A stretch of 64,000 bases of DNA from Lineus longissimus. Its lineage: Eukaryota; Nemertea; Pilidiophora; Heteronemertea; Lineidae. The notes beneath the pieces were generated by a model. That model did not search any database. It saw only the letters and a list, made by a program, of their open reading frames with translations, and was not told the origin of the DNA. The position numbers and the translations under genes were made by a program. Each line of letters opens with the position of its first letter. Position 1 is the first letter of the stretch. Below are positions 1 through 11,479 of the stretch, piece by piece. The DNA lies in assembly GCF_910592395.1 (NCBI RefSeq), contig NC_088320.1, positions 7,068,001 through 7,132,000 on the forward strand. The letters run 5' to 3'.

Positions 1-3000
1 GTTGAGTAACGTGGATAAGAGGTCCTCCTTGTTGAGAAGCTTGGATAGGTGTAACCAGTTGTTGAGTAACGTGGATGAGAGGTCCTCCTTGTTGAGGAAC
101 TTGGATAGGTGAAACCAGTTGTTGAGTAACGTCGATAAGAGGTCGTCCTTGTTGAGGAACTTGGATAGGTGAAACCAGTTGTTGAGTAACTTGGATAATA
201 GTTCCCCCTTGTTGAGGAACTTGGATAGGTGTAACCAGTTGTTGAGTAACGTGGATAAGAGGTCCTCCTTGTTGAGGAACTTGGATAGGTGAAACCAGCT
301 GTTGAGTAACGTTGATAAGAGGTCGTCCTTGTTGAGGAACGTGGATAGGTATAGCCAGTTGTTGAGTAACGTGAATAAGAGTTCCCCCTTGTTGAGTAAC
401 TTGGATAGGTATAGCCAGTTGTTGAGTGACGTTGATAAGAGGTCCTCCTCGTTGAGGAACTTGGATAGGTGAAACCAGTTGTTGAGTAACGTTGATAAGA
501 GGTCCTCCTTGTTGACGAACTTGGATAGGTATAGCCAGTTGTTGAGTAACGTTGATAAGAGGTCCTCCTTGTTGACGAACTTGGATAGGTATAGCCAGTT
601 GTTGAGGAACGTGAATGAGAGTTCCCCCTTGTTGAGTAACTTGGATAGGTATAGCCAGTTGTTGAGTAACTTGGATAATAGTTCCCCCTTGATGAGTAAC
701 TTGGATAGGTATAGTCAGTTGTTGAGTAACGTGGATAAGAGATCCTCCTCGTTGAGGAACTTGGATAGGTATAGCCAGTTGTTGAGTAACTTGGATAATA
801 GTTCCCCCTTGTTGAGGAACTTGGATAGGTATAGCCAGCTGTTGAGTAATGTGGATAAGAGGTCCTCCTTGTTGACGAACTTGGATAGGTATAGCCCGTT
901 GTTGAGTAACGTGGATAATAGTTCCCCCTTGTTGAGGAATTTGGATAGGTATAGCCAGCTGTTGAGTAACGTGGATAAGAGGTCGTCCTTGTTGAGGAAC
1001 TTGGATAGGTGAAGCCAGTAGTTGAGTAACGTGAATAAGAGTTCCCCCTTGTTGAGTAACTTGGATAGGTATAGCCAGTTGTTGAGTAACGTGAATAAGA
1101 GTTCCCCCTTGTTGAGTAACTTGGATTGGTATAGCCAGTTGTTGAGTAACGTGGATAAGATGTCCTCCTTGTTGAGTAACTTGGATAGGTATAGCCAGTT
1201 GTTGAGTAACTTGGATAAGTGTTCCCCCTTGTTGAGGAACTTGGATAGGTATAGCCAGCTGTTGAGTAATGTGGATAAGAGGTCCTCCTTGTTGACGAAC
1301 TTGGATAGGTATAGCCAGTTGTTGAGTAACGTGGATAATAGTTCCCCCTTGTTGATGAAAATGGATAGGTATAGCCAGTTGATGAGTAACGTGGATAAGA
1401 GGTCCTCCTTGTTGAGGAACTTGGATAGGTATAGCCAGCTGTTGAGTAACGTGGATAAGAGGTCCTTCTTGTTGAGTAACTTGGATAGGTATAGCCAGTT
1501 GTTGAGTAACGTGAATAAGAGTTCCCCCTTGTTGAGTAACTTGGATAGGTATAGCCAGTTGTTGAGTAACGTGAATAAGAGTTCCCCCTTGTTGAGTAAC
1601 TTGGATTGGTATAGCCAGTTGTTGAGTAACGTGGATAAGATGTCCTCCTTGTTGAGTAACTTGGATAGGTATAGCCAGTTGTTGAGTAACTTGGATAAGT
1701 GTTCCCCCTTGTTGAGGAACTTGGATAGGTATAGCCAGCTGTTGAGTAATGTGGATAAGAGGTCCTCCTTGTTGACGAACTTGGATAAGTATAGCCAGTT
1801 GTTGAGTAACGTGGATAATAGTTCCCCCTTGTTGATGAAAATGGATAGGTATAGCCAGTTGATGAGTAACGTGGATAAGAGGTGCTCCTTGTTGAGGAAC
1901 TTGGATAGGTATAGCCAGTTGTTGAGTAACGTGAATAAGAGTTCCCCCTTGTTGAGTAACTTGGATAGGTATAGCCAGTTGTTGAGTAACGTGGATAAGA
2001 TGTCCTCCTTGTTGAGTAACTTGGATAGGTATAGCCAGTTGTTGAGTAACTTGGATAATAGTTCCCCCTTGTTGAGGAACTTGGATAGGTATAGCCAGCT
2101 GTTGAGTAATGTGGATAAGAGGTCCTCCTTGTTGACGAACTTGGATAGGTATAGCCAGTTGTTGAGTAACGTGGATAATAGTTCCCCCTTGTTGATGAAC
2201 TTGGATAGGTATAGCCAGTTGTTGAGTAACTTGGATAATAGTTGCCCCTTGTTGAGGAACTCGGATAGGTATAGCCAGTTGTTGAGTAACGTGGATAAGA
2301 GGTCCTCCTCGTTGAGGAACTTGGATAGGTATAGCCAGTTGTTGAGTAACTTGGATAATAGTTCCCCCTTGTTGAGGAACTTGGATAGGTATAGCCAGCT
2401 GTTGAGTAATGTGGATAAGAGGTCCTCCTTGTTGACGAACTTCGATAGGTATAGCCAGTTGTTGAGTAATGTGGATAATTGTTCCCCCTTGTTGAGGAAC
2501 TTGGATAGGTGTAACCAGTTGTTGAGTAACGTAGATAAGAGGTCCTCCTTGTTGAGGAACTTGGATAGGTGAAACCAGTGGTTGAGTAACGTTGATAAGA
2601 GGTCGTCCTTGTTGAGGAACTTGGATAGGTATAGCCAGTTGTTGAGTAACGTGAATAAGAGTTCCCCCTTGTTGAGTAACTTGGATAGGTATAGCCAGTT
2701 GTTGAGTAACGTGGAAAAGAGGTCCTCCTCGTTGAGGAACTTGGATAGGTATAGCCAGTTGTTGAGTAACTTGGATAATAGTTCCCCCTTGTTGAGGAAC
2801 TTGAATAGGTATAGCCAGCTGTTGAGTAATGTGGATAAGAGGTCCTCCTCGTTGAGTAACTTGGATAGTTATAGCCAGTTGTTGAGTAACGTGGATAAGA
2901 TGTCCTCCTTGTTGAGTAACTTGGATAGGTATAGTCAGTTGTTGAGTAACTTGGATATGAGGTCCTCCTCGTTGAGTAACTTGGATAGTTATAGCCAGTT

Positions 3001-3780
3001 GTTGAGTAACGTGGATAAGATGTCCTCCTTGTTGAGTAACTTGGATAGGTATAGCCAGTTGTTGAGTAACTTGGATAATAGTTCCCCCTTGTTGAGGAAC
3101 TTGGATAGTTATAGCCATCTGTTGAGTAACGGGGATAAGATGTCCTCCATGTTGAGTAACTTGGATAGGTATAGCCAGTTGTTGAGTAACGTGGATAATA
3201 GTTCCCCCTTGTTGAGTAACTTGGATAGGTATAGCCAGTTGTTGAGTAACGTGGATAAGAGGTCTGCCTTGTTGACGAACTTGGATAGGTATAGCCAGTA
3301 GTTGAGTAACGTGGATAAGAGTTCCCCCTTGTTGAGTAACTTGGATAGGTGAAGCCAGTTGTTGGGTAACGTGAATAAGAGTTCCCACTTGTTGAGGAAC
3401 TTAGATAGGTAAAGCCAGTTGTTGAGTAACGTGGATAAGAGGTCCTCCTTGTTGAGGAACTTGGATAGGTAACGCCAGTATGTGAGTAACGTGGATACGA
3501 GTTCCCCCTTGTTGAGGAACTTGGATAGGTGTTGCCAGTTGTTGAGTAACGTGGATAAGAGGTCTGCCTTGTTGAGGAACTTGGATAGGTATAGCCAGTA
3601 GTTGAGTAACGTAGATAAGTGTTCCCCCTTGTTGGGTAACTTGGATAGGTGAAGCCAGTTGTTGGGTAACGTGAATAAGAGTTCCCTCTTGTTGAGGAAC
3701 TTGGATAGGTATAGCCAGTTGTTGAGTAACGTGAATAGGAGGTCCCGCTTGCTGAGGAACTTGGATAGGTAACGCCAGTT
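1..3780. repeat. 60-bp minisatellite array, at least 63 units, coding on the minus strand
   Basis: Sixty-three consecutive 60-bp units, each beginning GTTGAGTAAC or a close variant, extend off the left edge. All units keep exactly 60 bp, with no indels. Variation falls into recurring classes in the middle of the unit (GGTCCTCCTT, GTTCCCCCTT, TGTCCTCCTT), so neighbouring units often alternate between types. A seven-unit block at 1021-1440 is repeated almost exactly at 1501-1920, a 480-bp higher-order period. The plus strand also has long open stretches, but those contain stops where units carry GTGAAACC or GTGTAACC. They are a by-product of the coding minus strand. Confidence 0.95.
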
Positions 3781-4060
3781 GTTGGGTAAATTGAATACGG
3801 ATAGGAGGAATACGAGGCTGAGTCACTGCTAGAAGATGCCGTTGATTGGAAGATTCCACTACTCTCTGACGATGGCCAGAATCCACCACTTACGCTGCTC
3901 GATGGCGGTTGATCGAAGGACGAGTAAGATGACATCGACGGCAGGCTGTAGGAAGCTCCTGAAGAAGTTTGACGTATTGAATAGCTAAAGTTGCTCGATG
4001 ACGGCAGATCGGAAGATGGGTTGAAGCGGTATCTGCTGCTTGATAGACTGCCGCTAGAAT
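1..4060 (-). CDS. Gene A exon 2: giant Ser/Thr/Tyr/Arg-rich repeat exon of a mucin-like secreted or membrane protein (3' truncated by window edge)
   Basis: This is the second coding exon of a paralog of the mucin-like gene at 11378-34214. The acceptor AG is read from 4061-4062, and the exon begins in phase 1, completing an Asp codon exactly as in the paralog. The first ~90 codons match the paralog's Ser-rich exon, including FWPSSESSG. From about 3780 leftward it becomes 60-bp tandem units with consensus TGYTYPSSSTRRTSYPRYST, against TGFTYSSYSTSGSSYSSYPT in the paralog. I checked every codon of this frame (plus-strand triplets starting at multiples of 3) from 4058 to 1 and found no stop, so at least 1,350 codons are open. 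The unit is about 20% Tyr and 15% Arg, while the paralog unit has no Arg. The exon continues beyond position 1. The homology is seen; the adhesive or structural role is inference. A polymorphic coding VNTR is likely. Confidence 0.75.
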
Positions 4061-4394
4061 CTTAAACGAGATATGTAAATATTGAATTGAAAAGTTCATG
4101 TATTTTAGTTATGGCAAACGAATCGGAAAACATGACACTAGACTGTCGAAAGAAGACGCAACTGTAGTCGTAGCTGTTTGGGATGGGTCATGGTGTAAAC
4201 TTTAGTTTTACTGTAACTGAAAACTATGTATATAGGTATGATCACCGCAGGATGGTATTGTATACACTTGTATTCTAACATTAGAGGCGTAACAGGAGAC
4301 GTTGTCACGAAGTTGATACTACGTCATAGATTCATTGATAATTCATGCTAATCTAACTCGTCCAAATCATGATAATCTACATTCGTCTTAAACT

Positions 4395-4480
4395 CAAGAA
4401 TGGCCTTGCGGCGTAGGCGTTAGGACCGCTCATTTATGAATCGGGCCGGGCGACCCAGGTTCGAATGTCGGATATTACTT
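4395..4480 (+). repeat. tRNA-like (SINE-head-like) sequence, copy 1
   Basis: This stretch has an A-box-like GCGTAGGCGTTAGGACC and a B-box-like GGTTCGAATG at tRNA-like spacing, followed by a T-rich tail. It resembles the head of a tRNA-derived SINE. The duplicated copy lies at 31628-31712. The acceptor stem is not convincing, so I do not call a functional tRNA. Confidence 0.3.
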
Positions 4481-5559
4481 TTTCATGATTTTTCTTTTCT
4501 TTTTTCTTTTTCTTTTTAACTTTAATTCTATATTAAATTATTACAAAAACTTGTTTTATTTATGACTATTGTCCTGTTATACTTATAAGATCTTCCTCCA
4601 CGACTTTTAACATGACAGTACGTTGATGTATATACGGTAGAACATAAAAATTTCGCCGCGAAAATCTCTTGCTTTTTGCCACACACAGACGAATGGCTAT
4701 TCAAAGCAGACATTATCTACTTCATCCTTAGAAACAGGTAGAGTTAGAAACAAAATGGCTGTAATGGTGATTGGATTTCAAAATCATTTCAAAACTGTCT
4801 TACAGTGTATTGGTATTTTTCCACTCTCGGATATTTCAAACGTTTACAGCTGTTTTGATGAAGACAATCCTTTTATTTATTTATTTATTCATGCAGGATA
4901 GAACAATTAACATCAAGTTGTGCAGTGCAGTGCTGGCTGTGCAGTAAATGAAATAACCTGTGAACAGGCAGAACCGTGCAGTGAATGACTATACGTTAAG
5001 TTGTTCAAAGTTACAAAATAAGTCGTTAAGGTATAATGTGCCTATTCGCCACCATGCACCGCCCCATGTATATCATCAGACTCTATGCTGATCTCTTATA
5101 GTGATTTTCGCAAGTGTTGTAAAGTGGCTTTGGACATTGGTTGTGAATTTAAGTTACGCCAATGATCACATTGCGAAAGCCGCTCCTTAGACGAGGTAGA
5201 CCGATATATCAAGTTGGATGAAATACTAAGTTTTTTCCCGTGACTGGAGATAATAACAGGTCGACATGTATATCGACCGGTTTTTTGTGAAGCCATAAAC
5301 TAAAGGATGAATACGTTTTGCGATAAAAACTCTTTGACAGACACGACTTGTAAGTTGTATTAAGTTTATGATTTCTTTTGTAAACGCGGTGGCTTTCTTT
5401 TTAAATGGTTACAATGAAGAGAATTTAATGCCGGCATATACCTGTCATGCTTAGGGTGTATGATTGATGTGTGATCTCAAAGATGTCAAACAAATCAGTA
5501 GATGAGATAAAGTTCATAATCTGGAACGTTTTTTACCAGACGACGACAACAAGATTTAT

Positions 5560-7019
5560 TGCCGGTATACAGAAGAAGTCAGGACTTGATCTGGTCTTTT
5601 CAAACTACAGACCTGTAAGTAACCTGAGTTTCATCTCCAAAGTAGTGGAGAAGGCGGTAGTCCAACAACTGGTTGCACATAGTGAGTCTTTCGCGCAACT
5701 GCCTGTGGTGCAATCCGCCTATCGGAAGAACCACTCACCTGAAACTGCTCTAGTCAAGGTTCAAAATGACATTCTCATGAGCATGGATAAACAAGAAGTC
5801 GTGCTCCTGGTGATGCTGGATCTCTAGTGCAGCATTCGATACTGTAGACACTTCCAAGTGTCTGGAGACTTTGAACATTGACTTTGGTGTGGGTGGTAGT
5901 GCCCTTGGCTGGCTAAGCTGTTACCTTAGAGACCGGAGGCAACACGTTGTTTTAAAGGGGGAGAGTCGGGGGACTTTACGCTTAGATGTGGCGTGCCACA
6001 GGGAAGCTGCCTGGGCCCCGTTCTCTTTCTTTTTTACGTGCCAAGATTGTACAGCCTCATCTCAAAATATCTACCTTCTGCCCGCGGTTTCTCAGATGAC
6101 AATCAGCTGTACCTTGCCTTTAAACCAATGCTACTAACATCCCAGACTAAAGCGGTGGAAGCCACCGAGAGATGCATAGTTGAAGTTAGAGCATGGTATA
6201 TTGAAAATGAACTCATGATCAATGACACTAAAACTGAGTTTGCCATCTTTGGCACACGGCAGCAGCTTTCAAAGGTGAACATTGCATCAATAACGGTTGG
6301 AGGGACATAATCAAACCAGTCCAATGTGTCCGCAATCTCGGTGCATGGTTCGATTGCAACATGTCAATGGAGACACATGTAAACAAAGTGTTTGCCAAGG
6401 CCTACTACGGTCTCTATCGGATACGACAAATCCGAACTTTTTTCTCAGAAAAATCCACCAAGACCCTAGTACATGCTTTTATCATCGCCCACCTTGATTA
6501 TTGTAATGCTCTCCTAAATGGTATTCCCATCAAGTTGTCAAACCGAATCCAACGGGTTTTCAATTCTGCCGCGAGAGTTGTGTGTTTGGTGGGAAAGTTC
6601 GACCATATTTCTCCTGTGTTGGTTCACCTGCACTGGCTCCCAGTCGAGTTCAGAATCCAGTACGAGATCCTGCTTCTAGTGTTCAAGTGCTTGAATGGGG
6701 AGGCTCCGGGATATCTCAGATCCATGATTCAATTAAGAAGGTTTAATCGCCAAGGCCTTAGATCAGGACCTGCGATGTTCCTTGAGGTTCCTCGATTCAA
6801 GTGCCAGACTCTTGGTGGTCGTTCGTTTGCGGCGGCTGCTCCAAAACTGTGGAACCCGCTGCCGCAAAAGCTTCGTAACACTGATTCCCTCCAGACTTTC
6901 AAATCAATCCTAAAGGCCTACCTTTTTGCAGAAGCCTTTGGGAAAAAAGCGCTCCAGAATACCCACTCGCTGAGTAATTGGAGCGCTTTATAAATGCCGA
7001 CACTGATTGATTGATTGAC
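5560..7019 (+). mobile_element. Decayed L2/CR1-like non-LTR retrotransposon fragment (reverse transcriptase C-terminal half)
   Basis: Reverse-transcriptase fragments can be followed across several frames: NYRPVSNLSFISK near 5600, an AFDTVD-type block broken by a stop at 5825, PQGSCLGPVLF near 5995, and a degenerate active-site block (SDDNQLY instead of the usual ADDTQLY) near 6095. The C-terminal thumb-like part (LHWLPVEFRIQYEIL, RSFAAAAPKLWN) is intact in 6361-6993. It ends with TGATTGATTGA at about 7007-7018, a tail typical of L2-type elements. The 5' end is missing, and frameshifts plus the altered catalytic block make it inactive. It lies in intron 1 of gene A, antisense to the gene. Confidence 0.85.
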
Positions 7020-8194
7020 AGGGTCCCAATTTAACGTACGGAAAATCAAAAAAATTGAGATTAAATTTGTTCTCCCCAAAAACACTGCTGTGGTAATTCA
7101 ACAAAATAGATTATATTATAAAAATGTATGACATATACGGGCCATTTGAGTCATCTGAATGGCTCTGTTGTCCTTCTGATCAGACAAGATGTCATTCCTG
7201 TGAGCGATTGTTCAAGTTGGAAGAAAGACTGTTTCATTTTTTGTAGACAGCATTCGTGACTGGTGACAATAACAAATATATATCGACCGGTTTTATGTGA
7301 AGCTATGAACCCAAGGATGAATACATTTTGTGATTAAACTCTTTGAGATGATCGACTTGTATTAAGTTTATAACGCGGTGATTATCTACCTGAATGGTTA
7401 CATAAAATGAAGAGAATTTAATTTCGGCATATGCGGGTCCTGCTCAGGGTTTATGGTTGATGTGTGATCTCAAAGATGTCAAAGAAATCATCAATAGATG
7501 AGATATTAGATTGATTTAAGTTTATGATTTGTTAAGAGACAGTTTTTTTATAACAATCAGGTGGATTTCTATAAGAGGGTGATATATGACCGTCTCAGAT
7601 ATGCGTTTGAGGGTTCTGATTAGTCTTCTTAAAGAACTAGCTTTTGAAGTTGAAATATCTGAATGCGCCAAAGACTGCTCAACTTTGAGACCTGTTGGCA
7701 GTGGATTTCAGTATTCTCATATAGCCATCCACATCGCAGCGCCTATTCACTAAGAGCTCTATGTCAAGGTAGACAATGTAAATTTCATTAGAAGAAAATA
7801 TCTTGATTCGCGAAATGTCCATCGCTTGGCATTCGCGAAAATTTTAAATCCGCGAAATATTTCCATTCTACAGTAATTGAGATTATTCGCGGAATCTGCA
7901 AAAACTTTGTGATATGTACTACGGGTCATTAAATATTACATAATAGTCGGATTTTGATTGTGCGGGTTGCAGTTGTCCCTACAGGTTATACATTACATAG
8001 TAGGTAACTAAAGCATGTTTTGCTTACAAAATTTACACAAAAATTACATGTCAAAGTTCCCTGGCCTTTTTAAATGAACTCATTTGCAAAGTATGCATTT
8101 TATCCTTCATCATATTCAATCAATGGACCTCGGCAAAATCGAAACTTTACTTGAAATCGAAAGAACAGTTTGTGCACTATTTCGAAACACTTAC

Positions 8195-8243
8195 CGGCAA
8201 GCCCTGAGCTTATGACCGCTAACATAATTAGAGCCAGCTTCAT
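8195..8243 (-). CDS. Gene A exon 1: signal peptide
   Basis: The start codon is read at 8243-8241. The exon encodes MKLALIMLAVISSGLA, with a short basic N-region, a hydrophobic core and small residues at the cleavage site. It ends in phase 1 at a GTAAG donor (8194-8190). It differs from the gene B signal exon (34166-34214) by few bases and uses the same phase, so it should splice to the exon starting at 4060. A conserved TATA-like box lies about 50 bp upstream. The intron is about 4.1 kb because it carries a LINE and repeats absent from gene B. The preserved start, phase and donor argue that gene A is a working gene. Confidence 0.7.
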
Positions 8244-8295
8244 CGTGAAGGTGGTTTTCTATCCACGTATGGCAAAAAATTAATCGTGTCTCCTT

Positions 8296-8302
8296 CTTTA
8301 TA
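8296..8302 (-). promoter_or_regulatory. TATA-like box of gene A
   Basis: On the minus strand this reads TATAAAG, about 53 bp upstream of the gene A start codon. The same heptamer and its flanks are kept at 34266-34272 upstream of gene B. That spacing would place transcription start about 25 bp before the ATG, giving a very short 5' UTR. Assignment rests on conservation and spacing only. Confidence 0.45.
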
Positions 8303-11300
8303 TCAAACGGCGTTTCTTTCACACAAAAACTCAAATTCGTTACAAAGTTCTTGGCCCCATTTTTTAGCTTTTCAGAAGGCGACTTGCTTCGTGTCTCGCT
8401 TTAAAGCGACTGCGCTAGGTCTGGAGGTGCAACCTCTTTGTTATACTAAGGAAGAATTGAACAAGCTGTTTAGCACAATAAAGCATTGTCAAGTCTTACG
8501 CATCCAGGCTTGAAATAATTTCATTGATCAGACTTCCTTGTAGAATTCGGTCTAATTGAACAGGTCATTGCCTGGGATCGAGCAAATTTGATATTGAATA
8601 GAAAATACAGTTAGAAAGACTTAGCTATAGCTTAGCTTCTAGGCATACCCATAAAATTAGCTAACATTTCCAGCGTCCTCCTCAAGGTATGGCTTGAGAT
8701 GGCACCCATGAGAAGCTGCATGGTGACGCCTAACAGTTACAGGTAATCTGTGATTCGGCTGGCTGCGACTTTCTCACAGATCTTCACCCAAGTATTGGCC
8801 ATCGTTATGGTTTTCTATCCTTTTAACCTCCTGTGGTCCTTGCAGAGTTTTGGTGAAACAGCCAAGCTGCAATCAAGCTGCAAGCTAGGTTAGCTTTTTT
8901 CAAATGCGTAAATAGATTTTAAAGTATCATTGGCTTGTTTATTGGACACAATGACCTATTGGTAGTTATGAACCAAAAATACGATATTCTTAGAAAGACT
9001 ATGTAAGAAGACTGGACTTGCCTGTTAAAATGGAATGTGGTCAGATAAAATATCGTTAGGATTTGCGTCAGCAAATATTCAGTTACACGTATCATTTATT
9101 GTACATTCATTGTGTGTCTAGTGCGTGAGCGTGGGGAGGGGTGCGTGCGTGTGTTAATGCGTGCATTGTGCGTGTCCGTCCGTTGTCTGTCGCACCTCAA
9201 AACTTGACTCCTGCGCTAAGCTACAAACGTAACCTTCTTGGTAACTTTGGTAACAATGGCATCATCCCTTAGCCTCAGATACCCGGGTCATGGTGAAATT
9301 GATCGAACAAAGATGTCGATACCATTTATATAGAAATACTATTTTATCACCAATAAAACTGCTTCTTGGCAAGCGAGAGAACCTGTGATGCCCCAATGCC
9401 GGTCTGAAGTTGAGGTGAGAAATACTAAAGGGTCCCCATTGAGAAGCAAGGAGAAACAACTGATTCTTTTTAAACAAGTTCCATTCATGTGTTTCATGGA
9501 CCCTAGCAAGGTGCTAGAATCACTGGCTTGGACTCGCTCAGTCTCTGTCATTGTGATAGCGTACAACCAGGGCGTGGATTTTAGGTGACCAGGGGGATAC
9601 TCTGCCTATTCGTAACCATGCACCGCCTCATGTATATCATCACAGTCTACGTTGGTCTCTTATTGTGATTTTCGCAAGTGTTATAAAGTGGCTTTGGACA
9701 TGGGTTGTGAATTTAAGTTACGCCAACGATCACATTGCGATTTGGTGAAGTCTTTCTTGCAGTTGGATGATTTTGCGATGATTTTGTTTGTAGAAGTCAC
9801 GGTCCTGCTCGAAGCAATGTGTGCATGAAAAACCAATCTCATGCACGTGTTGTTCCTCGAAAAGCCAAAGCCGCTCCTTAAATATCAGAAATTCTTAATT
9901 GAATTCGAAACTCTCATATTGTGTAAATACGTAAATATGAACTTCAACAATGCCCCTGTGTAGACAGATATACAAATACTATAAATATCAAGTTTCAGTA
10001 AATTCGTATGCTAACGATCAGTGGCCAAGATCAACGTCAAACAGCAAATTTCTTTTGATATTTCCGCAAATACTTTTCGCGGTGTTTATTTTCGCGAATC
10101 CAGGTTATTCGCAAAATTCACAAAAATAAAAACGCCTACGAATATTAAGCATCCCTTTACATCTCAGAGATTTTTAACCTCTTTTCACTTTTTGTCCTAA
10201 TAAAAATATAAATAATGTCCATCTATTAAAATTATCTTTTTGATTCACTCAACATTATATACATGTATATGTACTTGCTATCACAGAAAGCTTGTCAAAA
10301 ACCTCAACATATTAAGAATGTTTCAAAATATTTATAGGTTTATGGCATGTTACTACTACACAAACCGTCAAATCTTCGCAAATATCTCAAACAGAATAAA
10401 ACTTCTATGATTTTTATTCTGGTGGACTTTGAAAGTCCTTTTAGTTTTCCGATCAATTTTTTTTCAACCAATCGAGGTTAACAGCGAAAGCCACGAAAAT
10501 AAACACCCACAAAGATTTAGCGGTTTTAAGAATATCAAAAAAGTTGCTAGAGCACACCAGACTGAACTATATCTCTGTTACCAATGTCCCTGTATCCAAA
10601 GGGTTTGCAAATACTCTATTTACACTCATGTAAGGTCTGTTGAGTTATATGTGAACAATGACTCCTAAACACTAGTCGAGAAACCTTTCGGTATACACAA
10701 AGTAGCGACCACACGGTGCAACACAGGGCCGTTTCTGGCCAGTTGGAATTACCGAGTGTCACTGGATAAGCCCCGAAGCATGACCTATTGGTTAAAAGTT
10801 GGACACTCTTCCACTTTGGCACCGCGCTTGCCTTAGGATCAGTTATTCCTAAAACTTAGAAAATTGTACGTGTTGCAGCAATATCTAAATATTTGCCGCG
10901 AATGACCTCATAAAAGTAAAATAGTAAGTTGTTATGCACGTAAGAACAGAATAAGCTTAAGCCTCCTGACATTGCATCGTTTTTTTGCTCAGTATTGGAT
11001 AAGAAGAGATACATCCGCTCTCCTAATCCAGTGCTTCCTAGCAAAACATTGAATTGATCATCCGGCTTCAAATGTGAAATTCGCATTGTGAACTTCGAAC
11101 AGTTAAAACAACGTGAATACAGAGACATTGATAATATTATTCAAAAAGATATAATTCCTTCCAAAAAAAATTCCCTTAATGCCCTTTTATCTTTTGTCCT
11201 TTTTTCAGTTCACCAAATTGCCAATGTCCGTTTTCCATATATTGATGCACAGAGTAGTCCATTTTTCAGCTAATCGAAGTTCCCGTGTCCGTTTTCCATA

Positions 11301-11377
11301 TATTGATGCACACAGTAGTCCATTTTTCAGTTCAATAAATTGCCAGTGTCTGTTTTCCATATAATGATGCACACAGC
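8303..11377. other. Intergenic region between gene A (5' side) and gene B (3' end)
   Basis: Positions 8303 to about 10150 are the upstream part of the segmental duplication and match 34273-35670 closely. Landmarks are the GTGTG/GCGTG-rich stretch near 9120-9190 (against 34925-34985) and 9470-9760 (against 35190-35490). About 10015-10165 resembles the TGTAAAC MITE family (see 22439-22640). From 10165 to 11215 I see no gene or clear element. A short tandem repeat sits at 11216-11376, next to the gene B stop codon. Confidence 0.55.
11216..11376. repeat. About 61-bp tandem repeat in the 3' UTR of gene B
   Basis: Three copies of a unit containing GTCCGTTTTCCATATATTGA and AGTCCATTTTTCAG begin near 11225, 11287 and 11347. 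The last copy abuts the gene B stop codon (11378-11380, minus strand). If transcribed it lies in the 3' UTR. No canonical AATAAA was found close by on the minus strand. Confidence 0.6.
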
Positions 11378-11479
11378 TTAATAACTGCCTGTTGCGCTGC
11401 CCTCCAGCATTTCATCTAGCTCCTCCTGAAATCCCTGTAGGTCGTCATTGTCATTTTCCGCGGAGGCATTTGGTGATGT
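11378..11479 (-). CDS. Gene B exon 29: acidic C-terminal exon with stop codon
   Basis: The exon starts in phase 0 after a TTTTCAG acceptor and encodes 33 residues, including ENDNDDLQGFQEELDEMLEG, an acidic helix-like end, then GSATGSY and a TAA (11380-11378). The strong donor before it, the pure coding composition and the stop support it as the last coding exon. It is too short to be seen as an ORF by length alone. Confidence 0.65.
   Translation of the reverse strand, partial: TSPNASAENDNDDLQGFQEELDEMLEGSATGSY

Larger units (their letters stand above)
4061..8194 (-). other. Gene A intron 1 (about 4.1 kb), with a segmental duplication and inserted repeats
   Basis: Positions 4061-4735 align with 31213-31985 in intron 1 of gene B, and 7086-7130 aligns with about 31987 onward. 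Roughly 2.35 kb between 4735 and 7086 is therefore extra in this copy. That extra block contains a decayed LINE (about 5560-7019). It is bracketed by a direct duplication: 5228-5510 is repeated at about 7255-7535. Positions 5030-5190 are a further copy of sequence at 9600-9760 and 35310-35470. I see no additional coding exon. Confidence 0.6.

Noticed and set aside
479-3301. Long plus-strand frames of LSNVDKRSSLLTNLDRYSQL-type repeats
   Set aside because: They arise because a 60-bp unit is divisible by three. Stops occur in units with GTGAAACC or GTGTAACC, there is no homology to any paralogous exon in this strand, and the opposite strand has the fully open, homologous frame.
1-3780. CRISPR array or centromeric satellite
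   Set aside because: Units are contiguous with no unique spacers, the genome is eukaryotic, and the array grades directly into a coding exon with a splice site.
3401-3889. Minus-strand 162-codon frame with IPIQVPQQ repeats
   Set aside because: It is a different frame from the one that continues the mucin exon and matches gene A and B. It is a shadow of the coding frame.
4395-4480. Functional tRNA gene
   Set aside because: The B-box is good but the acceptor stem does not pair convincingly, and the copy at 31628 has a mutated T-loop. A SINE-like or tRNA-like remnant is the safer reading.
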